Shown: piece by piece, positions 16,039 to 29,107 of the stretch
How the letters are laid out: each line of letters opens with the position of its first letter
How positions within the stretch are numbered: position 1 is the first letter of the stretch
NCBI RefSeq assembly: GCF_024970185.1
Contig: NZ_CP103965.1
Span: forward strand, 492,001 to 556,000
DNA from: Pseudomonas sp. N3-W
GTDB taxonomy: Bacteria > Pseudomonadota > Gammaproteobacteria > Pseudomonadales > Pseudomonadaceae
Direction of reading: 5' to 3'
Length of the DNA stretch: 64,000 nt
Program-made: the position numbers and the translations under genes
The notes under the pieces: model-generated
The model's database searches: none
Told to the model about the DNA's origin: nothing
Seen by the model: the letters and a program-made list of their open reading frames with translations, nothing else

Positions 16039-16314
16039 TCAAGCTGCCTGTTTTGCAGTGACGAACGCCGCGAGGCTCGCCACATTGGTGAAGTGATTGC
16101 GGGTGTCCTTGGCGTCGGCGTCGATCTTGATGCCGTACTTTTTCTGGATCGCCAGGCCCAGTTCCAGGGCGTCTACCGAGTCCAGGCCCAGGCCTTCGCC
16201 GAACAGCGTCTGTTCGCTGCCGATGTCGTCGACACTGATGTCTTCCAGACCCAGGGCGTCGATGATCAGGGCCTTGATGTCCTGCTCCAGGCTAGGGGTG
16301 TTCAGATCGCTCAT
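16039..16314 (-). CDS. apeE: Acyl carrier protein (ApeE position)
   Basis: A 91-residue ACP with the attachment serine in LGLDSVDALEL (Ser46). It is more divergent from fatty-acid ACP than its neighbour, having an N-terminal extension SDLNTPSLEQDIK. It overlaps the end of the acyltransferase gene by 23 bases. It is predicted to be the carrier of the growing aryl polyene or of the aryl starter. Confidence 0.92.
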   Translation of the reverse strand: MSDLNTPSLEQDIKALIIDALGLEDISVDDIGSEQTLFGEGLGLDSVDALELGLAIQKKYGIKIDADAKDTRNHFTNVASLAAFVTAKQAA

Positions 16315-17104
16315 CTTCGGCGAGCTCCTTAGTAAAGTAATGGTGCAAATAGTCGTTGAGCTTGCGCGAAGCCTGAGGTGCAGGGCCTTGTGCGGCGAAG
16401 GTCTGTGGGTCTATATCGGCCCCGACACGAAAACTGAAGTGCACCCGGCGTTTCGGGATGCGATACCAGGGTTCGGCCTTGGTCAGCGTGGTGGGGCTGA
16501 CCTTGATGATTACCGGCGTGAGAATTCTCGCACCGCGCAGGGCGATTGCCGCGGCGCCCCGATGAAAGGCCGGCGCCTGGCCCGGTTGGGTGCGGGTGCC
16601 TTCGGGAAAGATGATCAGGGTTTGACCACTTTTCAGGGCGTCCGCCGCCGCGTCCAGCATGTCCATGCTGCCGTCGTTGCTGATGTACTCGGTACGGCGC
16701 AGCGGGCCACGGGTGAAGGGATTTTCCCACAGGGTTTTCTTCACCACGCAATTGGCGTGAGGCACCAGACCGATCAGGAATACGACGTCGATCAGCGATG
16801 GGTGGTTGGCGATGATCATCTGCCCCGGCCGGCCGAGTTTTTCCGCGCCCTGAATGTCGTAGGTCAGCACGCCGGTACGGGCCATGAAACGGACAAAAAA
16901 CCAGAACAACCGGGCCACCGTGCGCCGTGCCCGTTGCCGGTGCGCCTGGGCATCGCCGGGCAGGCAACCGAGCAGCGGAAAAACCAGCACGCGCAGGCAC
17001 AGTCCGCCTAGCCCGAACAGGGCGAAGCTTGCGGCGGTGGCCAGCAGGCGCCAGTAATAGGCGTCGCGGTTTTTTTCGGTTAGCGGTTGCGTTGCCAGGT
17101 CCAT
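16292..17104 (-). CDS. 1-acylglycerol-3-phosphate acyltransferase-like protein (ApeD position)
   Basis: A 270-residue PlsC-type acyltransferase. The HX4D motif is NHPSLID and the glycerophosphate-binding segment is IIFPEGTRTQPGQ; an N-terminal hydrophobic stretch suggests membrane attachment. In APE clusters this enzyme is proposed to transfer the polyene or a fatty acid onto a lipid anchor. The gene overlaps the chain-length factor gene by 25 bases. Substrate is inferred from context. Confidence 0.88.
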   Translation of the reverse strand: MDLATQPLTEKNRDAYYWRLLATAASFALFGLGGLCLRVLVFPLLGCLPGDAQAHRQRARRTVARLFWFFVRFMARTGVLTYDIQGAEKLGRPGQMIIANHPSLIDVVFLIGLVPHANCVVKKTLWENPFTRGPLRRTEYISNDGSMDMLDAAADALKSGQTLIIFPEGTRTQPGQAPAFHRGAAAIALRGARILTPVIIKVSPTTLTKAEPWYRIPKRRVHFSFRVGADIDPQTFAAQGPAPQASRKLNDYLHHYFTKELAEDERSEHP

Positions 17105-17799
17105 ACACGATTTTTCCAGGCATGTTGGCAGGTTGACTGCTGGCCGAGCAGGGTGCGCAACAGATTCAGCGCGTGGGGCCAGTGTGATTTGGACAACTCA
17201 TCCGGGGCGCTGTTCAGGGAGAGCTGCCAGTCGCGACCGGGGGTAATCAGCAGGCCGACGGCATAGGGAAACGGCACGTCGTCGATCCAGGTCGAGTACG
17301 CCTCGGGTGGCCGTTCTTCAGTCACCACGAGCAACACCGCCGGTGCGCCTTCGGCCAGCAATGCGGCCGCTTCCAGCATGCCGTGTTCCAGGCCATCGCC
17401 TGCGGCGGCGAGGGCGGTCATCTCGCTGGTTTCGCCGCGCATGATCGACCACAAGCCGATGATGGCGTTGTGTACGGAGAGGCTGAACTGGGTCGGCGAC
17501 AACGGTTCGTCGGCGGCCAGGTCCTTGAGAATGTCGAAGGTGCGTGGGGTTTCGCCGTGGCGGGAAACAAAGACCAGCGGCAGATCCTGCCGACCGTCGG
17601 CCAGCGGCCAGCCGACACTGAAGGCCATCCGCGCCAGGCGGCTGAGCCGTCGGCGCTGCATGGCCGGCAGAAACGATACGTCGGGGGCGGCATCGCTGAC
17701 CGCAAGCACGACCGGTTGTCGGCTCCAGGCCTGCCAATCGTCCACGCTTTCGAGCCCGGGGGCCCATGCGCGCCATTGGGCGATGTTGAAGTTGATCAC
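17080..17799 (-). CDS. apeC: Ketosynthase-like chain-length factor (ApeC-like)
   Basis: A truncated ketosynthase N-terminal domain of about 239 residues with no active-site Cys: the sequence around SPTQFSLSVHNAIIGLWSI is the KS region just before the usual nucleophile, which is absent. This is the signature of the ApeC chain-length factor that pairs with ApeO. The start is uncertain: GTG at 17799 (VINFNIAQWRAWAPG) fits the family N-terminus, while an ATG at 17862 would add 21 residues. It is the first gene of the operon, downstream of a promoter candidate at 17891-17919. Confidence 0.83.
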   Translation of the reverse strand: MINFNIAQWRAWAPGLESVDDWQAWSRQPVVLAVSDAAPDVSFLPAMQRRRLSRLARMAFSVGWPLADGRQDLPLVFVSRHGETPRTFDILKDLAADEPLSPTQFSLSVHNAIIGLWSIMRGETSEMTALAAAGDGLEHGMLEAAALLAEGAPAVLLVVTEERPPEAYSTWIDDVPFPYAVGLLITPGRDWQLSLNSAPDELSKSHWPHALNLLRTLLGQQSTCQHAWKNRVWTWQRNR

Positions 17800-17890
17800 A
17801 AGTTTTATCCCGCCCCTGCGGGCTTCCTTGACGTGGCCAATCGAAAAAATGCGACAAGCCATACGTGGCGCTTAACGCCGAGTGGCGCGC

Positions 17891-17919
17891 ATTATCCCGG
17901 TGCGACGGGCCCGTAGCAA
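17891..17919 (-). promoter_or_regulatory. Sigma-70 promoter candidate for the APE operon
   Basis: On the minus strand TTGCTA (17919-17914) and GATAAT (17896-17891) are separated by exactly 17 bases, matching four and five of six consensus positions. It sits upstream of the first APE gene with a predicted transcription start near 17884. The 295-base gap to parA also holds a perfect GACCGGTC palindrome at 17953-17960. Confidence 0.5.
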
Positions 17920-18157
17920 ATGCTGGTTACATTTTGCTCAATGAAATGTACCGACCGGTCTGCAAAAAGCTGTCGTATTGCCATTATTCACAACGCTGCG
18001 GTCTGGTCTGTCAGCTCTATCGGCAATCAGGTGTCGGCTTTGCGGCTTTTTTATCCGCAGAATGCTGCTGACTGCGTAGTCCTGATGCCCGCAAGGTAGC
18101 TAAGCAGCGCTCTGGACTACTACACTCGGTCATTCTTTGATACACGGAGGTTTCGAC

Positions 18158-18928
18158 ATGCGGCGCGTGGTGTTCAATCAGAAAGGTGGCGTGGGCAAAT
18201 CCAGTATTGCCTGCAATCTGGCAGCGGTCAGTGCCAGCGAGGGCTATCGCACCCTGTTGGTGGATCTCGATGCCCAGGCCAATTCGACTCAATACCTGAC
18301 GGGCCTCACCGGCAACGACATCCCTATGGGCATTGCTGACTTCTTCAAGCAAACCCTGTCTTCGGGGCCGTTTTCGAAGAAAAACCAGGTGGATATCTAC
18401 GAGACGCCGTTCGATAATCTGCACGTCATCACCGCGACCGCCGAGCTGGCGGATTTGCAGCCCAAGCTTGAGGCCAAACACAAGATCAACAAGCTGCGCA
18501 AACTGCTTGATGAGCTCAGCGAGGACTATGACCGGATTTATCTTGATACACCGCCAGCGCTGAATTTCTATGCGGTTTCGGCGCTGATTGCCGCTGATAG
18601 GGTGCTGATCCCGTTTGATTGCGACAGCTTTTCGCGCCAGGCGCTGTACGGCCTGCTGGCGGAAATTGAAGAGCTGAAGGAAGACCACAACGAAGGGCTG
18701 GAGGTTGAAGGGATCGTCGTCAATCAATTCCAGGCCCGCGCCAGCCTGCCACAGCAGATGCTTGACGAGCTGATCGCCGAAGGTTTGCCGGTGTTGCCGG
18801 TGTACCTGGGCAGTTCGGTGCGCATGCGAGAGTCGCATCAGGCCAACACGCCGCTGATCCATCTCGATCCACGGCACAAGCTGACGCAGCAGTTTGTCGA
18901 GCTGCATAACTTGCTGGAAAGTGCCTGA
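18158..18928 (+). CDS. ParA-family ATPase (orphan)
   Basis: A 256-residue ParA/MinD-type P-loop ATPase. It has the deviant Walker A motif [10 protein letters not shown] at the N-terminus, the switch I region [10 protein letters not shown] and the Walker B region [16 protein letters not shown] at 18144-18150 sets the start at 18158; an ATG at 18137 is less well placed. There is no parB-like gene beside it, so a chromosome- or plasmid-partition role is not supported; orphan ParA proteins commonly position protein complexes or arrays in the cell. It is divergent from the APE operon and convergent with trxC, and it ends near a 36-base perfect palindrome. Confidence 0.88.
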   Translation: MRRVVFNQKGGVGKSSIACNLAAVSASEGYRTLLVDLDAQANSTQYLTGLTGNDIPMGIADFFKQTLSSGPFSKKNQVDIYETPFDNLHVITATAELADLQPKLEAKHKINKLRKLLDELSEDYDRIYLDTPPALNFYAVSALIAADRVLIPFDCDSFSRQALYGLLAEIEELKEDHNEGLEVEGIVVNQFQARASLPQQMLDELIAEGLPVLPVYLGSSVRMRESHQANTPLIHLDPRHKLTQQFVELHNLLESA

Positions 18929-18948
18929 TTCCTACAGGCGATCCGGAA

Positions 18949-18984
18949 CCCCTGTGGGAGCGAGCAAGCTCGCTCCCACAGGGG
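18949..18984. repeat. Perfect 36-bp REP palindrome between convergent genes
   Basis: A perfect inverted repeat with arms CCCCTGTGGGAGCGAG and its complement around a CAAG centre. It lies between the stops of parA (18928) and trxC (19010), where it may act as a bidirectional transcript end. The core is shared with the REP elements elsewhere in the window. Confidence 0.85.
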
Positions 18985-19009
18985 AGTTGCAGTGGCTTCA
19001 GGATTGCAA

Positions 19010-19444
19010 TCAGATCCCCTGACTACGCAACCAGCTCATCAACTGCGGTAACGGAAACGCCCCGCTCTGACGGGCCACTTCCCGGCCGTTCTTGAACAGA
19101 ATCAGGCTCGGAATGGAACGAATCCCCAGCTGCGCCGACAGCTGCTGGTTCGCCTCGCTGTCCAGTTTCGCCAGCCGACACTTGCCCGCCAACTGCCCCG
19201 CCGCCTGCTCGAATACCGGCGCAAACGACTTGCACGGCCCGCACCAATCCGCCCACACGTCCACCAGCAACGGCAGATCGCCCTTGATCTGGCTGGCGTA
19301 ATCGCCTTGCTTCAATTCGAAGGGTTTGCTCAGTAGAACCTCGGCCTTGCAGCGGCCACATTTTGGATGGTCGCTGAGGCGCTCGGCGGGGATGCGGTTG
19401 AGGCCGTTGCAGTGGGGGCAGGGGATGAGGAGTGGGTCAGTCAT
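19010..19444 (-). CDS. trxC: Thioredoxin 2 (TrxC)
   Basis: Cytoplasmic thioredoxin of 144 residues with the TrxC-type N-terminal zinc ribbon (CPHC and CGRC, residues about 9-33) ahead of the thioredoxin fold and the active site WADWCGPCK. The zinc module separates it from TrxA. TrxC reduces protein disulfides and is often induced by oxidative stress; no OxyR site was confirmed here. It reads toward parA and stands alone. Confidence 0.95.
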   Translation of the reverse strand: MTDPLLIPCPHCNGLNRIPAERLSDHPKCGRCKAEVLLSKPFELKQGDYASQIKGDLPLLVDVWADWCGPCKSFAPVFEQAAGQLAGKCRLAKLDSEANQQLSAQLGIRSIPSLILFKNGREVARQSGAFPLPQLMSWLRSQGI

Positions 19445-19536
19445 GATGAGGTCCAGTAGTGAAGCCGATGACTTCTATGTGGAGACGTTTGCTCATGTTT
19501 TCAATCGTGCAGTCTTTGGCGAGAAAACCAGGCTGA

Positions 19537-19680
19537 GTCGTGTTGACCCAGAGCGACCTGCCCGGTGTCGGTCCTCAATCGGTCGTTTCGGAGATACTGA
19601 GCGCAAAACGCCAGCTCAACCTGCGGCAGATTCGCGGGTTGGCTGAACGTTTTGCAGTGTCGGTGGAAGTGTTCATCTGA
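19537..19680 (+). pseudogene. Remnant of a HigA-like antitoxin C-terminus
   Basis: In one frame ending at TGA 19680 the sequence reads SDLPGVGPQSVVSEILSAKR then QLNLRQIRGLAERFAVSV and EVFI. This is the second half of an XRE helix-turn-helix domain as found at the C-terminus of HigA-type antitoxins. The N-terminal half is missing: the frame has a stop at 19534, and no HigB toxin is present. It lies between trxC and selO and looks like a decayed gene fragment. Confidence 0.65.
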
Positions 19681-19686
19681 TAACCC

Positions 19687-21183
<1,497 letters not shown>

Positions 21184-21198
21184 CTAGGGATAAGGCGC

Positions 21199-24558
<3,360 letters not shown>

Positions 24559-24594
24559 AGAGACCGGTCGGAGCTAGGTGAAAAGAATGGCAGT

Positions 24595-26337
24595 TTAGAG
24601 GAACAAACCCGGACCCGGGCGACTTCCTTCGGGGAATCTGACGCCGACTTTGCCGATCTTGTTCCCGTCCATGACCGCGACTGTCCAGATGGTGCTGTTC
24701 CATTCCACCTGGTCGCCAACGACTGGCGCGCCGCCGACTTTCTGGGCAATGAAGTGACCCAGGGACATGCCCGGATCGATGCCGTCGACTTTCAGCCCGT
24801 ACAGTGCCGCAACCGCGGCCAGCTGGGCGTCTCCTTCGAGCACGAAGTCGCCGAAGAAGCGCAGATCCAGACCCCGTTGCGGTGCCTGGCTGAACAGTTT
24901 TCCGAGGGCCGGCAAGTTGTGTTCGTGGCCGATTACGCACAGCAAATCATCGACTTCCAGCACCGTACTACCCGACGGATGGAGCAGTTGCTGGCCACGA
25001 AACAGCGCCGCGATACGGGTGCCTTCGGGCATTTTCAGCTCGCGAAGCGGTGAACCGATGCACCATTTCTCGGCACCGAGGCGATAAACGAACAGCTCCC
25101 ACTCGCTGGTGACGTGCACTTCCAGCGCCGAGCGGGAGATCGGCGCCGGCTCCGGCGGCACCGTGACTTTCAACAGTTTGGCCACCCACGGCAGGCTCGT
25201 GCCCTGCACCAGCAGCGACACCAGCACGATAAAGAACGCCAGGTTGAAGTACAGCTGCGCATTGGGCAGCCCGGCCATCAGTGGGAACACCGCCAGAATG
25301 ATCGGCACCGCGCCGCGCAGACCGACCCAGGAAATGAACGCTTTTTCGCGACCGTGGAACGCCTTGAACGGCAGCAGGCCGACCATCACCGACAGTGGCC
25401 GGGCGAACAGAATCATCCACAGCGCCAGGCCCAGCGCGGGCAGGGCAATGGGCAGCAAGTCATGGGGCGTGACCAGCAGGCCCAGCACCAGGAACATGCC
25501 GATCTGCGCCAGCCAGGCCATGCCGTCGAGCATGTGCAGGATGCCGTGGCGGCTGCGTACCGGACGGTTGCCGATCACCAGGCCGCACAGGTACACCGCC
25601 AGGAAGCCGCTGCCGTGCAGGGCGTTGGTCAGGGCAAACACCAGCAGGCCGCCGGCGATCACCAGAATCGGGTACAGGCCGTTGGCCAGATTGATGCGGT
25701 TGACCAGTTGCAGCATGACCCAGCCGCCGCCCAGGCCGATCACGCCGCCGATGCCGAACTCGCGGATCAGGTGCCCCAGCAGGCTCCATTCCAGACCGGT
25801 CTGGCCGCTGGCGAGCATGTCGATCAGGGTCACGGTGAGAAACACCGCCATCGGGTCGTTGCTGCCGGATTCGATTTCCAGGCTGGCGGTCACCCGTTCG
25901 TTCAGGCCCTTGCCGCCCAGCAGCGAGAACACCGCCGCGGCATCGGTGGAACCGACGATGGCGCCGATCAGCAGGCCCTGAATGATATTGAGGTTGAACA
26001 GCCAGGCGGCAGCCATGCCGGTCAAACCGGTGGTGATCAGCACGCCCACCGTGGCCAGCGATAACGCCGGCCAGAGCGCCACGCGGAAACTCGCCACCCG
26101 GGTGCGCAAGCCGCCGTCGAGCAGGATCACCGCCAACGCCAGGTTGCCGACCAGATAGGCCGTCGGGTAGTTATCGAAAATAATGCCGCCGCCATCGACC
26201 CCGGCGGCCATGCCGACCGCGAGGATGATCACCAGAATCGGGATGCCGAGACGCGACGAAAGAGAACTCACCAGAATGCTCGCACCTACCAGCAACGCGC
26301 CGATCAAGAACAGGCTGTTGATGGTCGTCGCATTCAA
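24595..26337 (-). CDS. nhaP2: K+/H+ antiporter, NhaP2/CvrA-type (CPA1)
   Basis: A 580-residue antiporter with about 12 transmembrane segments (1-390), containing the [29 protein letters not shown] and [13 protein letters not shown] motifs of the CPA1 ion path, then a cytoplasmic TrkA-C/RCK-like domain and a CorC/HlyC-like C-terminal domain ([11 protein letters not shown]). The TTG at 26337 ([10 protein letters not shown]) is chosen because GGAG lies eight bases upstream and E. coli NhaP2 starts with the equivalent residues; a GTG at 26370 would add 11 residues. It likely protects against K+ overload at alkaline pH or low osmolarity. Confidence 0.92.
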   Translation of the reverse strand: MNATTINSLFLIGALLVGASILVSSLSSRLGIPILVIILAVGMAAGVDGGGIIFDNYPTAYLVGNLALAVILLDGGLRTRVASFRVALWPALSLATVGVLITTGLTGMAAAWLFNLNIIQGLLIGAIVGSTDAAAVFSLLGGKGLNERVTASLEIESGSNDPMAVFLTVTLIDMLASGQTGLEWSLLGHLIREFGIGGVIGLGGGWVMLQLVNRINLANGLYPILVIAGGLLVFALTNALHGSGFLAVYLCGLVIGNRPVRSRHGILHMLDGMAWLAQIGMFLVLGLLVTPHDLLPIALPALGLALWMILFARPLSVMVGLLPFKAFHGREKAFISWVGLRGAVPIILAVFPLMAGLPNAQLYFNLAFFIVLVSLLVQGTSLPWVAKLLKVTVPPEPAPISRSALEVHVTSEWELFVYRLGAEKWCIGSPLRELKMPEGTRIAALFRGQQLLHPSGSTVLEVDDLLCVIGHEHNLPALGKLFSQAPQRGLDLRFFGDFVLEGDAQLAAVAALYGLKVDGIDPGMSLGHFIAQKVGGAPVVGDQVEWNSTIWTVAVMDGNKIGKVGVRFPEGSRPGPGLFL

Positions 26338-26453
26338 AGGCAGTACTCCAGAAAGCTGAAAGGCGGGCACAAACTGACCATGCAGTCTGCGTGCCAGCCG
26401 ATTCTAACCTGTTGAAATGTGATGCTGTCAAAAAGCTTTTGGTCCTGCGGACC

Positions 26454-26545
26454 TTCGCGAGCAGGCTCGCTCCCACAATGAATCTGTGTTGTACACAAAC
26501 GATGTGAACAACGCGGTCAATTGTGGGAGCGAGCTTGCTCGCGAA
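26454..26545. repeat. REPIN between antiporter and chemoreceptor genes
   Basis: Two inverted REP sequences (TTCGCGAGCAGGCTCGCTCC at 26454 onward and the near-complement GGAGCGAGCTTGCTCGCGAA ending 26545) flank a 42-base spacer containing GTTGTACACAAAC. It fills most of the 240-base gap. Confidence 0.88.
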
Positions 26546-26577
26546 AGCGTCAGTCCAGCTGACGCTGCTGCAGGTCG

Positions 26578-28203
26578 TTACAGGCTAAACCGCCCAACCA
26601 TATTGTTCAGGTCCAGCGCCAGGCGCGACAGTTCGCTGCTTGCGGCACTCGTCTGATTCGCGCCGGTCGCCGATTGCACCGACAGATCGCGAATGTTCAC
26701 CAGGTTGCGGTCAACCTCGCGAGCCACCTGCGCCTGTTCTTCGGCCGCGCTGGCGATCACCAGGTTGCGCTCGTTGATTTCGACGATGGCACTGTTGATG
26801 GTGTCCAGCGACAGGCCGGCACCACGGGCAATGTTCAAGGTCGACTCGGCACGTTCGGTGCTGTTGCGCATCGAATCCACGGCGTGTTCGGTGCCGCTCT
26901 GGATGCTGCCGATCATGCGTTCGATTTCGCTGGTGGACTGCTGCGTGCGATGGGCCAGGGCCCGTACTTCGTCCGCCACCACGGCAAAACCACGACCGGC
27001 TTCACCGGCGCGGGCCGCTTCAATCGCGGCGTTCAGCGCCAGCAGGTTGGTCTGGTCCGCCAGGCCGCGAATCACGTCCAGCACCTTGCCTATGTCGCGG
27101 GATTCGTTGGCCAGGTCGCCGATCAGGGTCGCGGTGCTTTGCACGTCGGCGCTCATGCGTTCAATGGCGCTGACCGTTTCCTGCACCAGATCACGGCCGT
27201 CACCGGCGGAGGTGGTGGCGTTTTTCGAGGCTTCGGAGGTGCTCACCGCGTTGCGGGCCACTTCTTCCACGGCGCTGGTCATTTCATTGACGGCGGTGGC
27301 GGCCTGCTCGATTTCGTTGTTCTGCTGAGTCAGGCCACGGGCGCTTTCGTCGGTGACGCTGTTGAGCTCTTCAGCGGCTGAGGCCAGTTGCGTGGCCGAG
27401 CCGGAAATCCGTTGCAGGGTATCGCGCAGTTTGTTCTGCATTTTTGCCATGGCCGCCAGCAAACGACCGGCTTCGTCCTCGCCGTCGACGGTAATCGGGC
27501 GAGTCAGGTCGCCTTCGGCGATTTCTTCGGCTGCGCTCAGGGCGTTGGCGATGGGCTTGGTGATGCTGTTGGTCAGCAGCCAGGCGAACAGGAACGTCAG
27601 GCCGGTGGCGATGACCAGCAAGGTCACTACCAGGTTGAAGGCCGACGAATACTGGTCAGCGGCTTGCCCGTTGATCTGCACGGCCTGGTCGTTGTTGATT
27701 TGCATCAGGCGGTTGAGCACCGTGTTGGTGGCTTCGGAATTGGTCAGCAAATCGGTGTTCAACAGGGTGCGCAGTTCGTCGATCTGGTTGTTGCGTGACA
27801 GGCTCTTCATACGGTCTTCAAGCTGACGGTATTGACTCAGCAACTGCACGTACTGATCGTAGGCGGCACGTTCTTGCGGGCTGGTGATGACTTTTTCATA
27901 GTCAGCCTGGGCGGCGCGAATCTGTTGGTTGCGCTGATCGAACAGCTCGATGGTCTTTTGCTGTACATCTGGCTCGCGGTTGATCAGCAAGCGATAAGAC
28001 AGTACCCGCAAACGCAGGGTGATCTGGGTGAACTCATCCAATGCCTTGATGCTCGGCACGCTGCTCTCGATGATGTTCTGGCCGGCGCCGCGAATCTTGC
28101 TCATCTGGTTCAGCGCGAACACCCCCAGAATCAGCATCAGGCCGCCGATCAGGGCGAAGCCGAGGAACGCCCGCGGTGCGATATTCATATTGCGTAGAGA
28201 CAT
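26578..28203 (-). CDS. Methyl-accepting chemotaxis protein (four-helix-bundle sensor type)
   Basis: A 541-residue transmembrane chemoreceptor. TM1 ([18 protein letters not shown]) and TM2 ([19 protein letters not shown]) bracket a helical periplasmic sensor of about 155 residues. A HAMP domain starts at [20 protein letters not shown], and the signalling hairpin tip is [21 protein letters not shown]. No C-terminal CheR/CheB tethering pentapeptide is present. The ligand cannot be read from sequence. A FliA-type promoter candidate lies at 28259-28285, consistent with co-regulation with motility genes. Confidence 0.93.
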   Translation of the reverse strand: MSLRNMNIAPRAFLGFALIGGLMLILGVFALNQMSKIRGAGQNIIESSVPSIKALDEFTQITLRLRVLSYRLLINREPDVQQKTIELFDQRNQQIRAAQADYEKVITSPQERAAYDQYVQLLSQYRQLEDRMKSLSRNNQIDELRTLLNTDLLTNSEATNTVLNRLMQINNDQAVQINGQAADQYSSAFNLVVTLLVIATGLTFLFAWLLTNSITKPIANALSAAEEIAEGDLTRPITVDGEDEAGRLLAAMAKMQNKLRDTLQRISGSATQLASAAEELNSVTDESARGLTQQNNEIEQAATAVNEMTSAVEEVARNAVSTSEASKNATTSAGDGRDLVQETVSAIERMSADVQSTATLIGDLANESRDIGKVLDVIRGLADQTNLLALNAAIEAARAGEAGRGFAVVADEVRALAHRTQQSTSEIERMIGSIQSGTEHAVDSMRNSTERAESTLNIARGAGLSLDTINSAIVEINERNLVIASAAEEQAQVAREVDRNLVNIRDLSVQSATGANQTSAASSELSRLALDLNNMVGRFSL

Positions 28204-28258
28204 AGTGGTTACCGAAAAAATCGCATCCGTGCGGGGCTAAGACTGCTGTATGAATGAC

Positions 28259-28285
28259 TTATCGGTCATGCGACTAAAGTCTTGA
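28259..28285 (-). promoter_or_regulatory. FliA (sigma-28) promoter candidate for the chemoreceptor gene
   Basis: On the minus strand TCAAGACT (28285-28278), an 11-base spacer and ACCGATAA (28266-28259) fit the sigma-28 consensus TAAAGTTT-N11-GCCGATAA at five and seven of eight positions. It is 56 bases upstream of the receptor start at 28203. Confidence 0.6.
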
Positions 28286-28478
28286 GTCCCTGTGCGGATT
28301 TGTCGCATAAACCGCCTGGCGACGAAGTGCAGGAACCAGATTGGCCAATCACAGTCTTTAAAGCTCGCGAGGAAGCTCGCCCGCCAGGAAAATCAAGGCT
28401 TTGCGCCGTAATAACCCTGGCTTCGGTGGTGACTTTTCTTTATCGTACGCGCCCTTTGAAAATGCCTGGAAAATCAAA

Positions 28479-28709
28479 ATGTTGGAAGCATCCCTAAGCC
28501 AATTGGAACAACTGGTCAGCGACCTGGTGCAACAGAACCAGAACCTGCTGGGCACCAACCAGACCCTGAGCGCCGAACTGGCTCAGGCCAAGGATGAAAA
28601 CGAGAGCCTGCAATTGAGCCTGATGGAACAGGAAGAGAAGCAAGGTGCTACGGCTGCGCGCATCCAGGCCCTGGTTGAGCGCGTCAGCGCCGGCCCAGTC
28701 AGCGCATGA
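28479..28709 (+). CDS. Small coiled-coil protein, ZapB-like (TIGR02449-type)
   Basis: A 76-residue protein that is almost entirely a predicted coiled coil (LEQLVSDLVQQNQNLLGTNQ with heptad spacing, then QLSLMEQEEKQGATAARIQAL). Small coiled-coil proteins of this type are encoded just upstream of ZapA in gammaproteobacteria. It overlaps zapA by four bases (ATGA), so the two are likely co-translated and may form a complex. Start MLEASLSQLEQ at 28479 is preferred; an earlier in-frame ATG has no matching family sequence. Confidence 0.82.
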   Translation: MLEASLSQLEQLVSDLVQQNQNLLGTNQTLSAELAQAKDENESLQLSLMEQEEKQGATAARIQALVERVSAGPVSA

Positions 28710-29008
28710 GTTACGGCGCCGCAGGGGTAAAAGTCGTCTCGATCATGGGAGAGGACTATTCGATCAAGGCGCCGGAAGGGGAAGAGCAGACCCTGCTGGA
28801 CGCCGCATTGATGTTGAAGGCCGCTTTGGCTGACACCAAAAGAAAGTACCCGACCCTGATCGGTGACCGCCTGCTGGTGCTGGCCGCAATGAATCTGTGT
28901 TCCCAGCAGATCGAAATGCAGAAGCAGCACAAGCTGGAACTCGACCGTTATCAAGAGCAAGTCAGCGCCACGGTTGAAGTGATTTCGAAGACCATCAATC
29001 AGGCCTGA
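28706..29008 (+). CDS. zapA: ZapA-family cell division protein
   Basis: A 100-residue ZapA-fold protein: an N-terminal alpha/beta part (VKVVSIMGEDYSIKAPEGEEQ) followed by a long C-terminal coiled coil. ZapA bundles FtsZ filaments at the division site. The sequence differs from the canonical Pseudomonas ZapA I recall (which has a VQILDKEY motif and sits beside 6S RNA and a folate cyclo-ligase gene), and neither neighbour is present here; the next gene is a chemoreceptor 99 bases away. It may therefore be a second, divergent ZapA. Confidence 0.82.
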   Translation: MSYGAAGVKVVSIMGEDYSIKAPEGEEQTLLDAALMLKAALADTKRKYPTLIGDRLLVLAAMNLCSQQIEMQKQHKLELDRYQEQVSATVEVISKTINQA

Positions 29009-29107
29009 TGAGCTTGCGCACAACCAAAGAATAAATTGTCGATTGGCTTGTATACAATCGGCACGGCTGTTGCAGTGTTTCAGCCTCTTATTCTTTGGGG
29101 GTGCTTC

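Noticed and set aside
26338..26370. GTG start at 26370 for the antiporter
   Set aside because: The TTG at 26337 has GGAG at a proper distance and matches the NhaP2 N-terminus; the extra residues match nothing.
29009..29107. 6S RNA (ssrS) after zapA
   Set aside because: Only about 100 bases separate zapA from the chemoreceptor start, too short for the roughly 180-nt 6S RNA, and no fau gene follows.
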